Both the position numbers and the translations under genes were made by a program. From positions 1 to 64,000 of the forward strand of contig CACYQN010000008.1 in assembly GCA_902776565.1 (NCBI GenBank): a DNA stretch of 64,000 nucleotides. Direction: 5' to 3'. Below, piece after piece: positions 51,818-60,148 of this stretch; position 1 is the first letter of the stretch, and each line of letters begins with the position of its first letter. The notes beneath the pieces are model-generated. The model did no database searches and was not told the DNA's origin. It worked only from the letters and a program-made list of their open reading frames with translations. This DNA comes from an uncultured Bacteroidia bacterium. Lineage in GTDB: Bacteria > Bacteroidota > Bacteroidia > Bacteroidales > ML635J-15.

Positions 51818-51894
51818 AAATTGATATAAAATAATTTAAAACAATCATAAACATAGAAACCAAGAAACGCCGAAGGCATTAAAACTTAGAAACC

Positions 51895-52665
51895 ATGAAA
51901 CCTTATCCCATTTTCATTCTCCACGGCCTCTTCGACTGCACCCTCTCCTGGAACCCCATCGCCGACCTGCTTTCGTCCTCCTTCTCCGTCCACCTCCTTC
52001 CTCTCCGCAATCACCGCGATGCAAAGCGCTGCCCGACGATGTCATTCGACGAAATGGCCGACGATGTAAAGGCATATGCAGACGAGCACAACATTGAGAA
52101 ATTTATCTTTGTGGGACATTCCTTGGGTGGAAAAACCGCCATGCAGTTTGCACTGAAATATCCGCAGATGCTCGAAAAAGTGGTTGTCATCGATATTTCT
52201 CCATGCAGGATGAGTTCGCTTATAGAACACAACTCAATTATAACCAACCTATTAAATCAGGTAATGGCGGTAAAAAACCTTCCGCTTTCCGACTTTCATT
52301 CATTTGCCGAATTTGCCAACGGAATTTCCTCTTTCGACGACGATACCAAGCGCGCAATTATCGGAAACATAAGATACGACGGCAAGGCATTTTTGTGGCA
52401 AATTGACATTGATGCCGTATTCAACAATTTCGACAAACTGACCGACGGTTTCGATGCGGATGATTTTATTGATAAAAAGATTGAAGTTCCAACCTTGTTT
52501 ATCAGGGCGTTAGATTCAGAGTTTTTGCCTTCGTCCGACTACAAGACCACAAAATACATATTTCCAAACAGTGAAATCGTTGAAATTCCTGATTGCACTC
52601 ATAGGATACATTTCGAGAAGCCAAAATTGTTAGCCGACGAAATCTCAAAATATCTGCTTCGCTAA
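51895..52665 (+). CDS. Alpha/beta hydrolase (YbfF-type esterase candidate)
   Basis: A 256-aa hydrolase. The oxyanion HGLFDCTLSW (10-19), nucleophile elbow GHSLGG with Ser76 and a C-terminal DCTHRIHFEKP with the catalytic His are in place; the acid is probably Asp in RALDSEFL. No signal peptide is present, so it is cytosolic. YbfF and related enzymes cleave short acyl esters and acyl-CoA. The exact substrate is unknown. It lies 203 bp behind pheS, beyond a palindrome, and is probably not part of that transcript. Confidence 0.85.
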   Translation: MKPYPIFILHGLFDCTLSWNPIADLLSSSFSVHLLPLRNHRDAKRCPTMSFDEMADDVKAYADEHNIEKFIFVGHSLGGKTAMQFALKYPQMLEKVVVIDISPCRMSSLIEHNSIITNLLNQVMAVKNLPLSDFHSFAEFANGISSFDDDTKRAIIGNIRYDGKAFLWQIDIDAVFNNFDKLTDGFDADDFIDKKIEVPTLFIRALDSEFLPSSDYKTTKYIFPNSEIVEIPDCTHRIHFEKPKLLADEISKYLLR

Positions 52666-52695
52666 TTTTTTCTTCCACATTTCAATAATAAAGCA

Positions 52696-52703
52696 TACTT
52701 TTG
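52696..52703 (+). promoter_or_regulatory. -7 box of the ureohydrolase / DHS-like operon
   Basis: TACTTTTG, 21 bp before the ATG at 52725. It supports that ATG over the TTG at 52713. Confidence 0.65.
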
Positions 52704-52724
52704 CGAAAATAATTGAAACTTATA

Positions 52725-53579
52725 ATGGACAGAACTTACGCAGGAATTCCAGAAGAATATGCTGGCTACGAAAACGCCAAAGTAGTGGTGTTGCCAGTGC
52801 CTTACGACGAAACTTCAACATGGGTGAAAGGTGCCGACCAAGGTCCCGAAGCCTTCCTTGAAGCATCGGAAAACATGGAAATATACGACCTCGAATCGGA
52901 TACCGAAGTCTATAAGCGCGGCGTTTGGCTCGATGACATCATGGACTGCGACAAAGACCCGGAAAAAATGGCAATGCAGGTGAAGGCAAAAGCCGACAAA
53001 TTTTACGAGGACGGCAAGCTTTTCACAATGATTGGCGGCGAACATTCGGTGTCGATTGGCGCAATAATGTCAACCGTTGAGCATTTCGACAACCTGAGCG
53101 TGCTGCATCTCGATGCACATTCCGACCTTCGCAGCGAATACGAAGGTACACCGTTCAGCCACGCCTGTGCAATGCACTGGGCATCGAAGCATACCAATTT
53201 GATTCAGGTTGGAATCCGCAGTATGGACATTTCGGAGAAGCAATACTCGAAGCGCGAAAATGTTTTCCGCGCCGAGGACATTGCCGAGCGTACCGACGAC
53301 TGGCAGCAGGAAGTAATCGACAAGCTCACCGACAATGTTTACCTCTCCATTGACCTCGACTACTTCGACCCGTCGGTACTGCCATCGACTGGCACACCCG
53401 AACCGGGCGGAATGACTTGGTATCCAACGCTCAAACTGCTCAAAAAATTGGCAAAGCAGAAGAAAATCGTCGGTTTCGACATCGTTGAACTTGCACCGAA
53501 TCCGGCCGACAAGTCGTCGGATTTCCTTGCAGCAAAACTGTATTTCAAGATTTTAACTTACATATTTGAAGAACTTTAA
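52725..53579 (+). CDS. speB: Agmatinase-family ureohydrolase
   Basis: A 284-aa Mn2+ enzyme of the arginase/agmatinase family. Metal ligands are visible in GGEHS, DAHSDLR and SIDLDYFDPS; the EPGGMTW and FDIVELAPNPA segments complete the site. The family hydrolyses guanidino compounds to urea plus an amine, in agmatinase giving putrescine. It is 13 bp before a deoxyhypusine-synthase-like gene, so the real substrate may be a guanidino polyamine rather than free agmatine. A GDSL or formiminoglutamase role is less likely. Confidence 0.85.
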   Translation: MDRTYAGIPEEYAGYENAKVVVLPVPYDETSTWVKGADQGPEAFLEASENMEIYDLESDTEVYKRGVWLDDIMDCDKDPEKMAMQVKAKADKFYEDGKLFTMIGGEHSVSIGAIMSTVEHFDNLSVLHLDAHSDLRSEYEGTPFSHACAMHWASKHTNLIQVGIRSMDISEKQYSKRENVFRAEDIAERTDDWQQEVIDKLTDNVYLSIDLDYFDPSVLPSTGTPEPGGMTWYPTLKLLKKLAKQKKIVGFDIVELAPNPADKSSDFLAAKLYFKILTYIFEEL

Positions 53580-53592
53580 AAACACAAAAGAA

Positions 53593-54573
53593 ATGGAAAA
53601 AGGACCTATTTCACAATTCATCACACACCACTACCGTCATTTCAACTCGGCAGTTATCGTTGACGCTGCAAAGGCATACGACGAACACATCAAGGCAGGC
53701 GGCAAAATGATGCTTGCAATGGCTGGCGCTATGAGTACCGCAGAAATCGGACTTTCGCTAGCCGAAATGATCCGTCAGGACAAGGTTAGCATCGTGTGCT
53801 GCTCGGCAAACAACCTCGAAGAGGACATCATGAACCTCGTGGCTCACAACCACTACTACCGCGTTCCCAACTACCGCGACCTCACTCCGGAACAGGAACA
53901 CGAACTCCTCAACAACCACTACAACCGTGTTACCGACACCTGTATCCCCGAAGAGGAAGCATTCCGTCGTCTCGAACACCATCTTGTAGATATTTGGAAG
54001 GACATGAAGGCTAAGGGCGAAAGACTTTTCGCATGGGAAGTTATCTACAGACTTCTCCGCAGCGGCGTTCTCGAACAGTACTACGAAATTGACCCGAAGG
54101 ACAGCTGGGTTCTTGCAGCTTGCGAAAAGAATATTCCTATCATAGTTCCCGCTTGGGAAGACTGCACAACAGCAAACATCTACACCGCACACTGCATACG
54201 CGGCGAATTCGATCCGTCAATCTCGATGATTAAGAACGGTATCGAAACCATGATATTCCTCACCGAATGGTACAAGAAGAACAGCGGCGGCAAGGGCGTT
54301 GGCTTCTTCCAGATTGGTGGCGGTACAGCAGGCGACTTCCCGATCTGCGTAGTTCCTATGATGGAACAGGACCTCGAATGGCACGGCACTCCATTGTGGG
54401 CTTACTTCTGCCAGATAAGCGACTGTACAACATCGTACGGTTCGTACTCGGGCGCAGTTCCGAACGAAAAGATTACCTGGGGCAAGCTCTCGAAGGACAC
54501 TCCTCGTTTCATCATCGAATCGGACGCAACCATCGTAGCTCCGTTGTTGTTCAGCTATGTTTTAGGTTGGTAA
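53593..54573 (+). CDS. Deoxyhypusine synthase-like polyamine enzyme
   Basis: A 326-aa homologue of deoxyhypusine synthase, begun at MEKGPISQF. NAD-binding features AMAGAMSTAEIG and QIGGGTAGDFP are present, and the catalytic Lys is retained as Lys298 in ITWGKLS (the WGK of eukaryotic DHS). Bacteria lack eIF5A, so the enzyme must move an aminobutyl group onto a small amine, as homospermidine synthases and the SpeY group do. Its position 13 bp after a ureohydrolase suggests a two-step polyamine route. A strong terminator follows, so the pair is a complete unit. Confidence 0.85.
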   Translation: MEKGPISQFITHHYRHFNSAVIVDAAKAYDEHIKAGGKMMLAMAGAMSTAEIGLSLAEMIRQDKVSIVCCSANNLEEDIMNLVAHNHYYRVPNYRDLTPEQEHELLNNHYNRVTDTCIPEEEAFRRLEHHLVDIWKDMKAKGERLFAWEVIYRLLRSGVLEQYYEIDPKDSWVLAACEKNIPIIVPAWEDCTTANIYTAHCIRGEFDPSISMIKNGIETMIFLTEWYKKNSGGKGVGFFQIGGGTAGDFPICVVPMMEQDLEWHGTPLWAYFCQISDCTTSYGSYSGAVPNEKITWGKLSKDTPRFIIESDATIVAPLLFSYVLGW

Positions 54574-54592
54574 CATTACCTAAATTCAATAT

Positions 54593-54628
54593 AAAATGCC
54601 CATCGGTTGCGGTGGGCATTTTTTGTTT
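54593..54628 (+). terminator. Terminator of the polyamine operon
   Basis: Perfect arms AAAATGCCCA and TGGGCATTTT around a 10-nt loop, followed by TTTG and further T residues. Confidence 0.85.
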
Positions 54629-54654
54629 ATGAGAATGGTACTGATGAAATAAAC

Positions 54655-54729
54655 TTATTTCAAATAAAACTATTTCAAATAAAGTTATTTCAAATAGAAT
54701 TATTTCAAATCTATTTATTTCAAATAAAA
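54655..54729 (+). repeat. Five 15-bp tandem repeats before the AAA ATPase gene
   Basis: Units TTATTTCAAATAAAA start at 54655, 54670, 54685, 54700 and 54715, with one to four changes in each; a partial sixth (TTATTACATTTG) forms the -7 box. Each unit contains the near-palindrome TATTTCAAATA. They occupy the -10 to -90 region of the promoter. Confidence 0.85.
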
Positions 54730-54733
54730 TTAT

Positions 54734-54741
54734 TACATTTG
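54734..54741 (+). promoter_or_regulatory. -7 box of the second AAA ATPase gene
   Basis: TACATTTG, 10 bp before the ATG at 54752. Confidence 0.55.
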
Positions 54742-54751
54742 CAAAAAATAT

Positions 54752-55909
54752 ATGACGATGAAAGAAACGGATAATTTTGATTTGGAAATGCCATTTGCAT
54801 ACGGCAAAGTTGCTGAGAATAAAGATTTTGTTGGTAGAGAAAAAGACATTGAACATCTGCTGACAAATTTCAAAGGGCATATAAATACCACAATAATTTC
54901 GCCAAGAAGATGGGGAAAGACATCGCTTGTGCAACACGTTTTGTCTATGCTTTCAAAAGATAAGAGATATTATCTAGCTCAAGTTGACATATTCAATTGT
55001 CGTAACGAGGAGCAATTCTACGATTCTTATGTCAATGCCATAATGAAAGCAACGACAACCAAATTTGATGCTTTTTCGCTGGCCGTAAAGAAATATCTTG
55101 GCTCATTTGGGCCAAAATTTTCTGTTTCCGACGATGGGCAGCAAGTCGATTTTTCTGTCTCCTTGGATTTTCATGACAAGAATTATTCAGTCGATGAAAT
55201 TCTTGATTTGCCACAGCGGATAGCAAAGGAAAAAGGCAAGAAATTTATCGTGTGCATCGATGAGTTCCAAACCATAAACGAGTACAACGACCCATTAGGA
55301 TTTCAACGCAAATTACGAGCTCACTGGCAGTTGCATAACTCGGTAAGCTATTGCTTGTATGGTAGCAAACGACATATGCTGATGGATATTTTCGGCAACT
55401 ACGAAATGCCATTCTACAGGTTTGGCGACATAATGTTTTTGGATAAGATTCCCGAGGATGTGATGTCGAAATTTGTCGTGAAGCGTTTCAAGGACACAGG
55501 TAAGAAGATTAGTATTGAATTGGCTACGAAACTTGTGCGGATGGTCTCCTTGCATCCTTATTATATACAGCAGTTGGCACAACAGTCGTGGCTTCGCACT
55601 GCCGATGTTTGCTCGGAGGAAATTGTAAACTCTGCACTTGAAAGCATTGTGGCACAACTTAGCCTTCTATTTAGCAATCTTTTGGATTCGCTTACGCCAA
55701 AGCAGATAAGTTTCTTGTACGCGATTATTGATGGTGTAGATAATTTTTCATCAACAGAAGTGCTGAAAAAATACAACCTTGGAACTTCTGCAAACATTAA
55801 GAATCTGCGTAATGCAATGGTTTCTCGCGACATTATTGACCTGATGCCAGGAAAGAAAATGGAAATTCAAGACCCTATGTTCGAGCATTGGCTTAAAGGA
55901 TTGAGATAA
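54752..55909 (+). CDS. AAA ATPase, paralogue of the gene at 27749
   Basis: A 385-aa archaeal-type ATPase. Walker A is PRRWGKTS (51-58), Walker B KFIVCIDEFQTI, sensor CLYGSKRHM, and the C-terminal winged helix LTPKQISFLYAIIDG...NIKNLRNAMVSRDII. The overall order and spacing match the ATPase at 27749-28888. Tandem repeats upstream of its promoter might change its expression if copy number varies. Function unknown; it is between a polyamine operon and a nucleoid protein gene, with no obvious partner. Confidence 0.85.
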   Translation: MTMKETDNFDLEMPFAYGKVAENKDFVGREKDIEHLLTNFKGHINTTIISPRRWGKTSLVQHVLSMLSKDKRYYLAQVDIFNCRNEEQFYDSYVNAIMKATTTKFDAFSLAVKKYLGSFGPKFSVSDDGQQVDFSVSLDFHDKNYSVDEILDLPQRIAKEKGKKFIVCIDEFQTINEYNDPLGFQRKLRAHWQLHNSVSYCLYGSKRHMLMDIFGNYEMPFYRFGDIMFLDKIPEDVMSKFVVKRFKDTGKKISIELATKLVRMVSLHPYYIQQLAQQSWLRTADVCSEEIVNSALESIVAQLSLLFSNLLDSLTPKQISFLYAIIDGVDNFSSTEVLKKYNLGTSANIKNLRNAMVSRDIIDLMPGKKMEIQDPMFEHWLKGLR

Positions 55910-55945
55910 TTTTCCTATCTTCACAACCGAAAAATAAAAAACAAA

Positions 55946-56977
55946 ATGATAACAGAAAGTACTAATATAGAAGCCTTTGCGATCCACATGGTGGGCAGCA
56001 AGGCCGAAGACGAGGGCTACAGCCTGTCGAAATCGGAGATGGAAGTTGATGACGAGATGAAGGAAATCCTGAGAGACTACTTCCTTTTGTCGTTCAAATC
56101 GGACGAATTGTACAATTTCTACCACGACAGCGAACTATCTTACAACGAGGTTTGCGACTATGTAGCCAAGATTTTTGATGACAGTTCGCAGCTTTTCGAG
56201 CAGTCGGTAAACCTTACCAAGCATCTGTACGAAAAAAGTTCGCATCCCAACATCAAGTCGGGCGAATTTTATGTGGTGCTCTTCCGCGACTGCGAGGTCG
56301 ATGGCGAGATTGTTGATGCCGTAGGTTTATTCAAGTCCGAAAACAAGGACACATTCCTCAAGGTCAAGCGCGACGGCGAAAACTTCTGCGTCGAGTGCGA
56401 CCGTGGCATCAATCCGCGAAAGATGGACAAAGGCTGCATAGTGTTCAACCACGAGCGCGAAAACGGCTTTGTGGTCAAGGTCATCGACAATACCAACCGC
56501 ACCGAGGCGCACTACTGGACCGACGACTTCCTGCACATCAAACAGCGTCAGGACAAGTACTACAATACCCACAATGTGATGTCGATGTACAAGAACTTTG
56601 TCACCAAGGAAATGCCGCAGCAGTTTGAGATGTCGAAAGCCGACCAGGCCGACCTGCTCAACCGTTCGGTGAAGTTTTTCAAGGAAAACGAAAACTTCGA
56701 GATGCAGAACTTCGAGGATTCGGTAATCCAGCAGCCCGAAGTCATCCAGCAGTTCCAAACTTTCAAGGATACTTTTTCGCGCGAAAACGACTTCGAGATT
56801 CCCGAAAGTTTCGACATTTCCGATTCGGCAGTGAAGAAGCAGAGCCGTGCCTTCAAGAGCGTCATCAAGTTGGACAAGAATTTCCACATTTATGTCCACG
56901 GCAACCGCAACCTCATTGAGCAGGGCGAGGACGAAAAGGGAAAGTTCTACAAGGTGTATTACAAGGAGGAGGAATAA
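55946..56977 (+). CDS. 37-kDa nucleoid-associated protein (NdpA/YejK family)
   Basis: A 343-aa protein of the NA37 family, which coats DNA. Family features include the N-terminal AIHMVGSKAEDEGYSLS, the middle FYVVLFRDCEVDG and GCIVFNHE, and NRTEAHYWTDDFLHIKQRQD. A C-terminal basic part is rich in Lys and Phe (KSVIKLDKNFHIYVHGNRN). It is intact and of normal length. It lies 36 bp behind the ATPase gene and might be read through from it. In other bacteria such proteins also occur in defence and mobile regions. Confidence 0.88.
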   Translation: MITESTNIEAFAIHMVGSKAEDEGYSLSKSEMEVDDEMKEILRDYFLLSFKSDELYNFYHDSELSYNEVCDYVAKIFDDSSQLFEQSVNLTKHLYEKSSHPNIKSGEFYVVLFRDCEVDGEIVDAVGLFKSENKDTFLKVKRDGENFCVECDRGINPRKMDKGCIVFNHERENGFVVKVIDNTNRTEAHYWTDDFLHIKQRQDKYYNTHNVMSMYKNFVTKEMPQQFEMSKADQADLLNRSVKFFKENENFEMQNFEDSVIQQPEVIQQFQTFKDTFSRENDFEIPESFDISDSAVKKQSRAFKSVIKLDKNFHIYVHGNRNLIEQGEDEKGKFYKVYYKEEE

Positions 56978-57083
56978 TAAATGGTCATTTCGGAAGCCAG
57001 TCGTAGCATGCGATACGGAACGAGGAGCGTTGCGAAGACGGCTATCCGTAATCTACCAATTTCAGACAATGATAGTTTTTTCA

Positions 57084-57091
57084 TAACTTTG
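57084..57091 (+). promoter_or_regulatory. -7 box of the YigZ-family gene
   Basis: TAACTTTG, 19 bp before the TTG start at 57111. No ATG lies between. Confidence 0.55.
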
Positions 57092-57110
57092 CACAAAATT
57101 CTTTTCAGTT

Positions 57111-57728
57111 TTGCCAGACATTATCGACACATATAAAACCATCGTTTCCAGCTCGGAAGGCTTCTATTCCGAGAAGGGTAGCAAGTTCATCTCGCTGGCA
57201 TTTCCGGTGCGAACCGAAGACGAGGTCAGGGAAAACCTGCAGGCTGTGAAGAAAAAATACTACGATGCCAGGCACCATGTGTATGCCTTTGTGATTGGCG
57301 ACTATGGCGATAACTACCGTTGCAGCGATGACGGTGAACCTTCCAATAGTTCGGGGATGCCAGTGCTGGGACAGTTGCGTTCATTTGGGCTTACATATAC
57401 GATGATTGTTGTCGTGAGGTATTTCGGTGGGACAAAACTTGGCATTCCAGGATTGATAAACGCCTATCGCACAGCCGCTGCCGATGCGTTGAACAATGCG
57501 CAGATTGTGGAGGAGACTATTGATGCATCGTATTCGCTGTCGTTCACTTACGACGAGGTTAATTTTGTGATGAAATGCCTTAAGGATTACGATGCCAAGA
57601 TTGTTGCACAATATTTTACCGAGGATTGCCGTTTGAATTTTATGGTAAAACTGTCGATGGAAGCTCCGCTGGTGGAGGCACTGTCGAAGAATTACAAGGT
57701 TGGAATAAACAAAATGGACAATGGATAA
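57111..57728 (+). CDS. YigZ/IMPACT family protein with TTG start
   Basis: A 205-aa protein of the YigZ (IMPACT N-terminal) family. The N-terminal domain has SEGFYSEKGSKFISLAFPV, YYDARHHVYAFVIGD and the GEPSNSSGMPVLGQL loop; the C-terminal ferredoxin-like UPF0029 domain is at about 140-200. The start is a TTG: no in-frame ATG exists upstream after the promoter, and the family conserved part begins only seven residues later (DTYKTI). YigZ proteins are thought to bind nucleic acid or act in translation control. No operon partner is evident. Confidence 0.85.
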   Translation: MPDIIDTYKTIVSSSEGFYSEKGSKFISLAFPVRTEDEVRENLQAVKKKYYDARHHVYAFVIGDYGDNYRCSDDGEPSNSSGMPVLGQLRSFGLTYTMIVVVRYFGGTKLGIPGLINAYRTAAADALNNAQIVEETIDASYSLSFTYDEVNFVMKCLKDYDAKIVAQYFTEDCRLNFMVKLSMEAPLVEALSKNYKVGINKMDNG

Positions 57729-57745
57729 TTGACAATGGACAATTT

Positions 57746-57773
57746 GTAGCGGTGCAATGCATTGCGCCGCTAC
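57746..57773. repeat. REP-like palindrome, family A, copy 2
   Basis: A 28-bp palindrome with one mismatch to the copy at 51788-51817 (GGTGCAATG in place of GGCGCAATG in one arm). It separates the YigZ and PlsC-like genes. Confidence 0.85.
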
Positions 57774-57800
57774 GGATTATCAAATAAAAACAAAAGGAAA

Positions 57801-58349
57801 ATGGGAAGAAAATTTTCACGGTTCTTTATTCGCGGGTGGAATGTGGTGGAAGCCCCCGAAATGACCAAGGCCTTGGTTGTTATGGCTCCACACACCAGCA
57901 TGATTGATTTCATTCATGGAAAGTTGTACTTTTCAAGCTGCGGCTACAAGCCAAAATTTTTGATGAAAGCCGAAATGTTCAAATGGCCGCTGTCGCCAAT
58001 TTTGCGTGCTCTCGGCGCTGTTCCTATCGACCGTAGCAAGAAGGTGGGACAGATTCGTCAGGTGGTGGAAGCATACGAGAAAAACGACAATTTCATTCTG
58101 GTGATGTGTCCCGAAGGCACGCGCAAGAAGGTGAAGAACTGGAAACGCGGTTTCATAAAGATGGCCAAGAACGCCAATGTGCCTGTGTATTGCGGTTTTA
58201 TCGACTACAAGACTCACTCGATGGGCATAAAGTGCGAACTCGACATGTCGGGCGACGACAAGGAGATTATGAACCGCATGAAAGCCGTTTACGCCGATAT
58301 GGAAGGTCGTCACAAAGGTTGTTTTGATGCTACACCCGATGAAAATTAG
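57801..58349 (+). CDS. PlsC-type lysophospholipid acyltransferase
   Basis: A 182-aa acyltransferase, begun at MGRKFSRFF after GGAAA. The catalytic HTSMID (HX4D, residues 31-36) and PEGTRKK (104-110) motifs are present, with PIDRSK as the third block. It lacks a long N-terminal membrane helix, as in short bacterial PlsC-like proteins. It would acylate lysophosphatidate or a related lipid at the inner membrane. Its last 11 bp overlap the nitrilase gene. Confidence 0.85.
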   Translation: MGRKFSRFFIRGWNVVEAPEMTKALVVMAPHTSMIDFIHGKLYFSSCGYKPKFLMKAEMFKWPLSPILRALGAVPIDRSKKVGQIRQVVEAYEKNDNFILVMCPEGTRKKVKNWKRGFIKMAKNANVPVYCGFIDYKTHSMGIKCELDMSGDDKEIMNRMKAVYADMEGRHKGCFDATPDEN

Positions 58350-59118
58350 TCTGTTACAATTAGATACGCTCTGGAAGGACAAGCACGCCAACCTTGAGAC
58401 CATCGCCTACCGCATCGACGAGAACCAAGGTTCCGACATCTATGTGCTTCCCGAAATGTTTGCCACCGGCTTTTGCAACGAGGTTGACGAACTTGGCGAA
58501 ACCATTTACGGACAAATAGTTGACGAAATGAAGTCGCTGGCTGCAAAGTACGATGCCGCCGTTTGCGGGTCGCTTATCCTACACGATGGTGCAAAATATT
58601 ATAATTCATTCCTTTTCGTGAAACCAGACGGTGAGATTTTGCGCTACGACAAACGGCATCTGTTCCGCTTTGGCGGTGAAGCCGATATGTTTTCGCAGGG
58701 AGAAAACAGAGTAGTGGTCGAGTACAAAGGATATAGGATTTTGCTTCAGGTGTGCTACGACCTTCGTTTCCCGGTGTGGAGCCGCAACCGCAACGACTAC
58801 GATGTGATTTTCTATGTGGCAAACTGGCCAGACAGCCGTCGCAAGGTTTTCGACACTTTGCTCAAGGCAAGGGCTATTGAGAATCAGGCGTATGTGGTTG
58901 GCGTGAACCGCGTTGGCGATGATGGCAACGGCTTGCACTATGACGGTGGAAGCTGCATAATCGATTTCAAGGGCGAGTATGTGGGGCGTTGTCCCGAAAA
59001 CGAGGAATTTGTCCTTACGGAAAAACTTGATATTGAGGCTTTACGGCAGTTCCGCGAGAAATTCCCCGCATGGAGCGATGCTGATGAAATCATGCTAAAA
59101 AACACTATTGGCATTTGA
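58339..59118 (+). CDS. Nitrilase-superfamily omega-amidase (YafV-like)
   Basis: A 259-aa carbon-nitrogen hydrolase starting MKISLLQLDT at 58339, overlapping the acyltransferase stop. The Glu-Lys-Cys triad is Glu39 (LPEMFATGF), Lys105 (RYDKRHLFRFGGE) and Cys139 (LLQVCYDLRFPVW). The FGGE and CYDLRFP blocks point to the omega-amidase branch, which repairs alpha-ketoglutaramate and ketosuccinamate. Length is typical. The coupling to the acyltransferase gene is positional only. Confidence 0.87.
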   Translation: MKISLLQLDTLWKDKHANLETIAYRIDENQGSDIYVLPEMFATGFCNEVDELGETIYGQIVDEMKSLAAKYDAAVCGSLILHDGAKYYNSFLFVKPDGEILRYDKRHLFRFGGEADMFSQGENRVVVEYKGYRILLQVCYDLRFPVWSRNRNDYDVIFYVANWPDSRRKVFDTLLKARAIENQAYVVGVNRVGDDGNGLHYDGGSCIIDFKGEYVGRCPENEEFVLTEKLDIEALRQFREKFPAWSDADEIMLKNTIGI

Positions 59119-59129
59119 TAAAAAAAGTA

Positions 59130-59137
59130 TAGTTTTG
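59130..59137 (+). promoter_or_regulatory. -7 box of the arcC-argF operon
   Basis: TAGTTTTG, 28 bp before the ATG at 59166. Confidence 0.6.
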
Positions 59138-59165
59138 CGGTTTCAATTAAAAAAGCGAAACAATT

Positions 59166-60116
59166 ATGTCGAATAAAAAATTGGCGGTTGTGGCTTTCGG
59201 CGGAAACGCATTGCTCCGTGCAGGACAGAAAGGCACAATAGAAGAACAGGAATCAAATGTTTACAAGACTTGCGAGAGCCTTCTCGACCTCGTAAAGCGC
59301 GATTACAATATAGTTATAGGTCACGGCAACGGCCCACAGGTTGGCAATATCCTCCTGCAGAACAATGCCGGCGAAAAGGTTTACGGACTTCCCGAAATGC
59401 CACTGGCAGTATGCGGTGCATACTCGCAGGGTTTCATCGGTTACGTTATCGAACAGCAGTTCAAGAATGTACTCACGAGCAACAAGCTCAACAAGAACAT
59501 CGTAACCTTGGTAACCGAAGTGGTTGTCGACAAGAACGACAAGGGATTCTCAAATCCGACCAAGCCCATCGGTCCATACTACACCGAAGAGGAAATGAAC
59601 GCACTGAAGGCAAAGAATCCGCAGGACTCTTACGCAAAAGACCCGAAAGGCAAAGGATGGAGAAAGGTTGTGGCATCGCCTAAGCCTATCGAAATCAACA
59701 ACAAGGACATCGTAAAGGACCTTGCCGAAAAGGGTAACATCGTTGTAACCGTCGGCGGTGGCGGAATCCCTGTTTATGTAAATGACAAGGGCGAATACCA
59801 CGGAATAGATGCAGTAATTGACAAGGACTTGGCATCGTCGTTGCTTGCAATACAGATTGGTGCAGACGAGTTCTACATCCTCACCGACGTTCCGAAGGTT
59901 TGCCTCAACTTCCACACTCCGGAAGAAAAGCAGTTGGATACTATCACCGTCGAAGAAGCAAAGAAGTACCTCGCCGAAGGTCATTTTACCGAAGGTAGCA
60001 TGGCTCCGAAGATTCGCGCAGCACTGTATTTCGTCGAAAACGGCGGTAAGTCGTGCATAATCACCGAAGCTGGTCAGCTCGGAAACCCGAATGCAGGAAC
60101 AAGAATCGTGAAATAA
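59166..60116 (+). CDS. arcC: Carbamate kinase
   Basis: A 316-aa kinase that makes ATP from carbamoyl phosphate. Family marks are AVVAFGGNALL at the start, GHGNGPQVGNIL, VVTVGGGGIPVY, VIDKDLASSLLA, and GSMAPKIRAALYFVENGG at the end. Length is normal. It is 32 bp before the ornithine carbamoyltransferase gene. Together they form the last two steps of arginine (or agmatine) fermentation, though no arginine deiminase gene is seen in this window. Confidence 0.96.
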   Translation: MSNKKLAVVAFGGNALLRAGQKGTIEEQESNVYKTCESLLDLVKRDYNIVIGHGNGPQVGNILLQNNAGEKVYGLPEMPLAVCGAYSQGFIGYVIEQQFKNVLTSNKLNKNIVTLVTEVVVDKNDKGFSNPTKPIGPYYTEEEMNALKAKNPQDSYAKDPKGKGWRKVVASPKPIEINNKDIVKDLAEKGNIVVTVGGGGIPVYVNDKGEYHGIDAVIDKDLASSLLAIQIGADEFYILTDVPKVCLNFHTPEEKQLDTITVEEAKKYLAEGHFTEGSMAPKIRAALYFVENGGKSCIITEAGQLGNPNAGTRIVK

Positions 60117-60148
60117 ATTTTTTAAAGTACTTTAAATAAAAATTAGTT

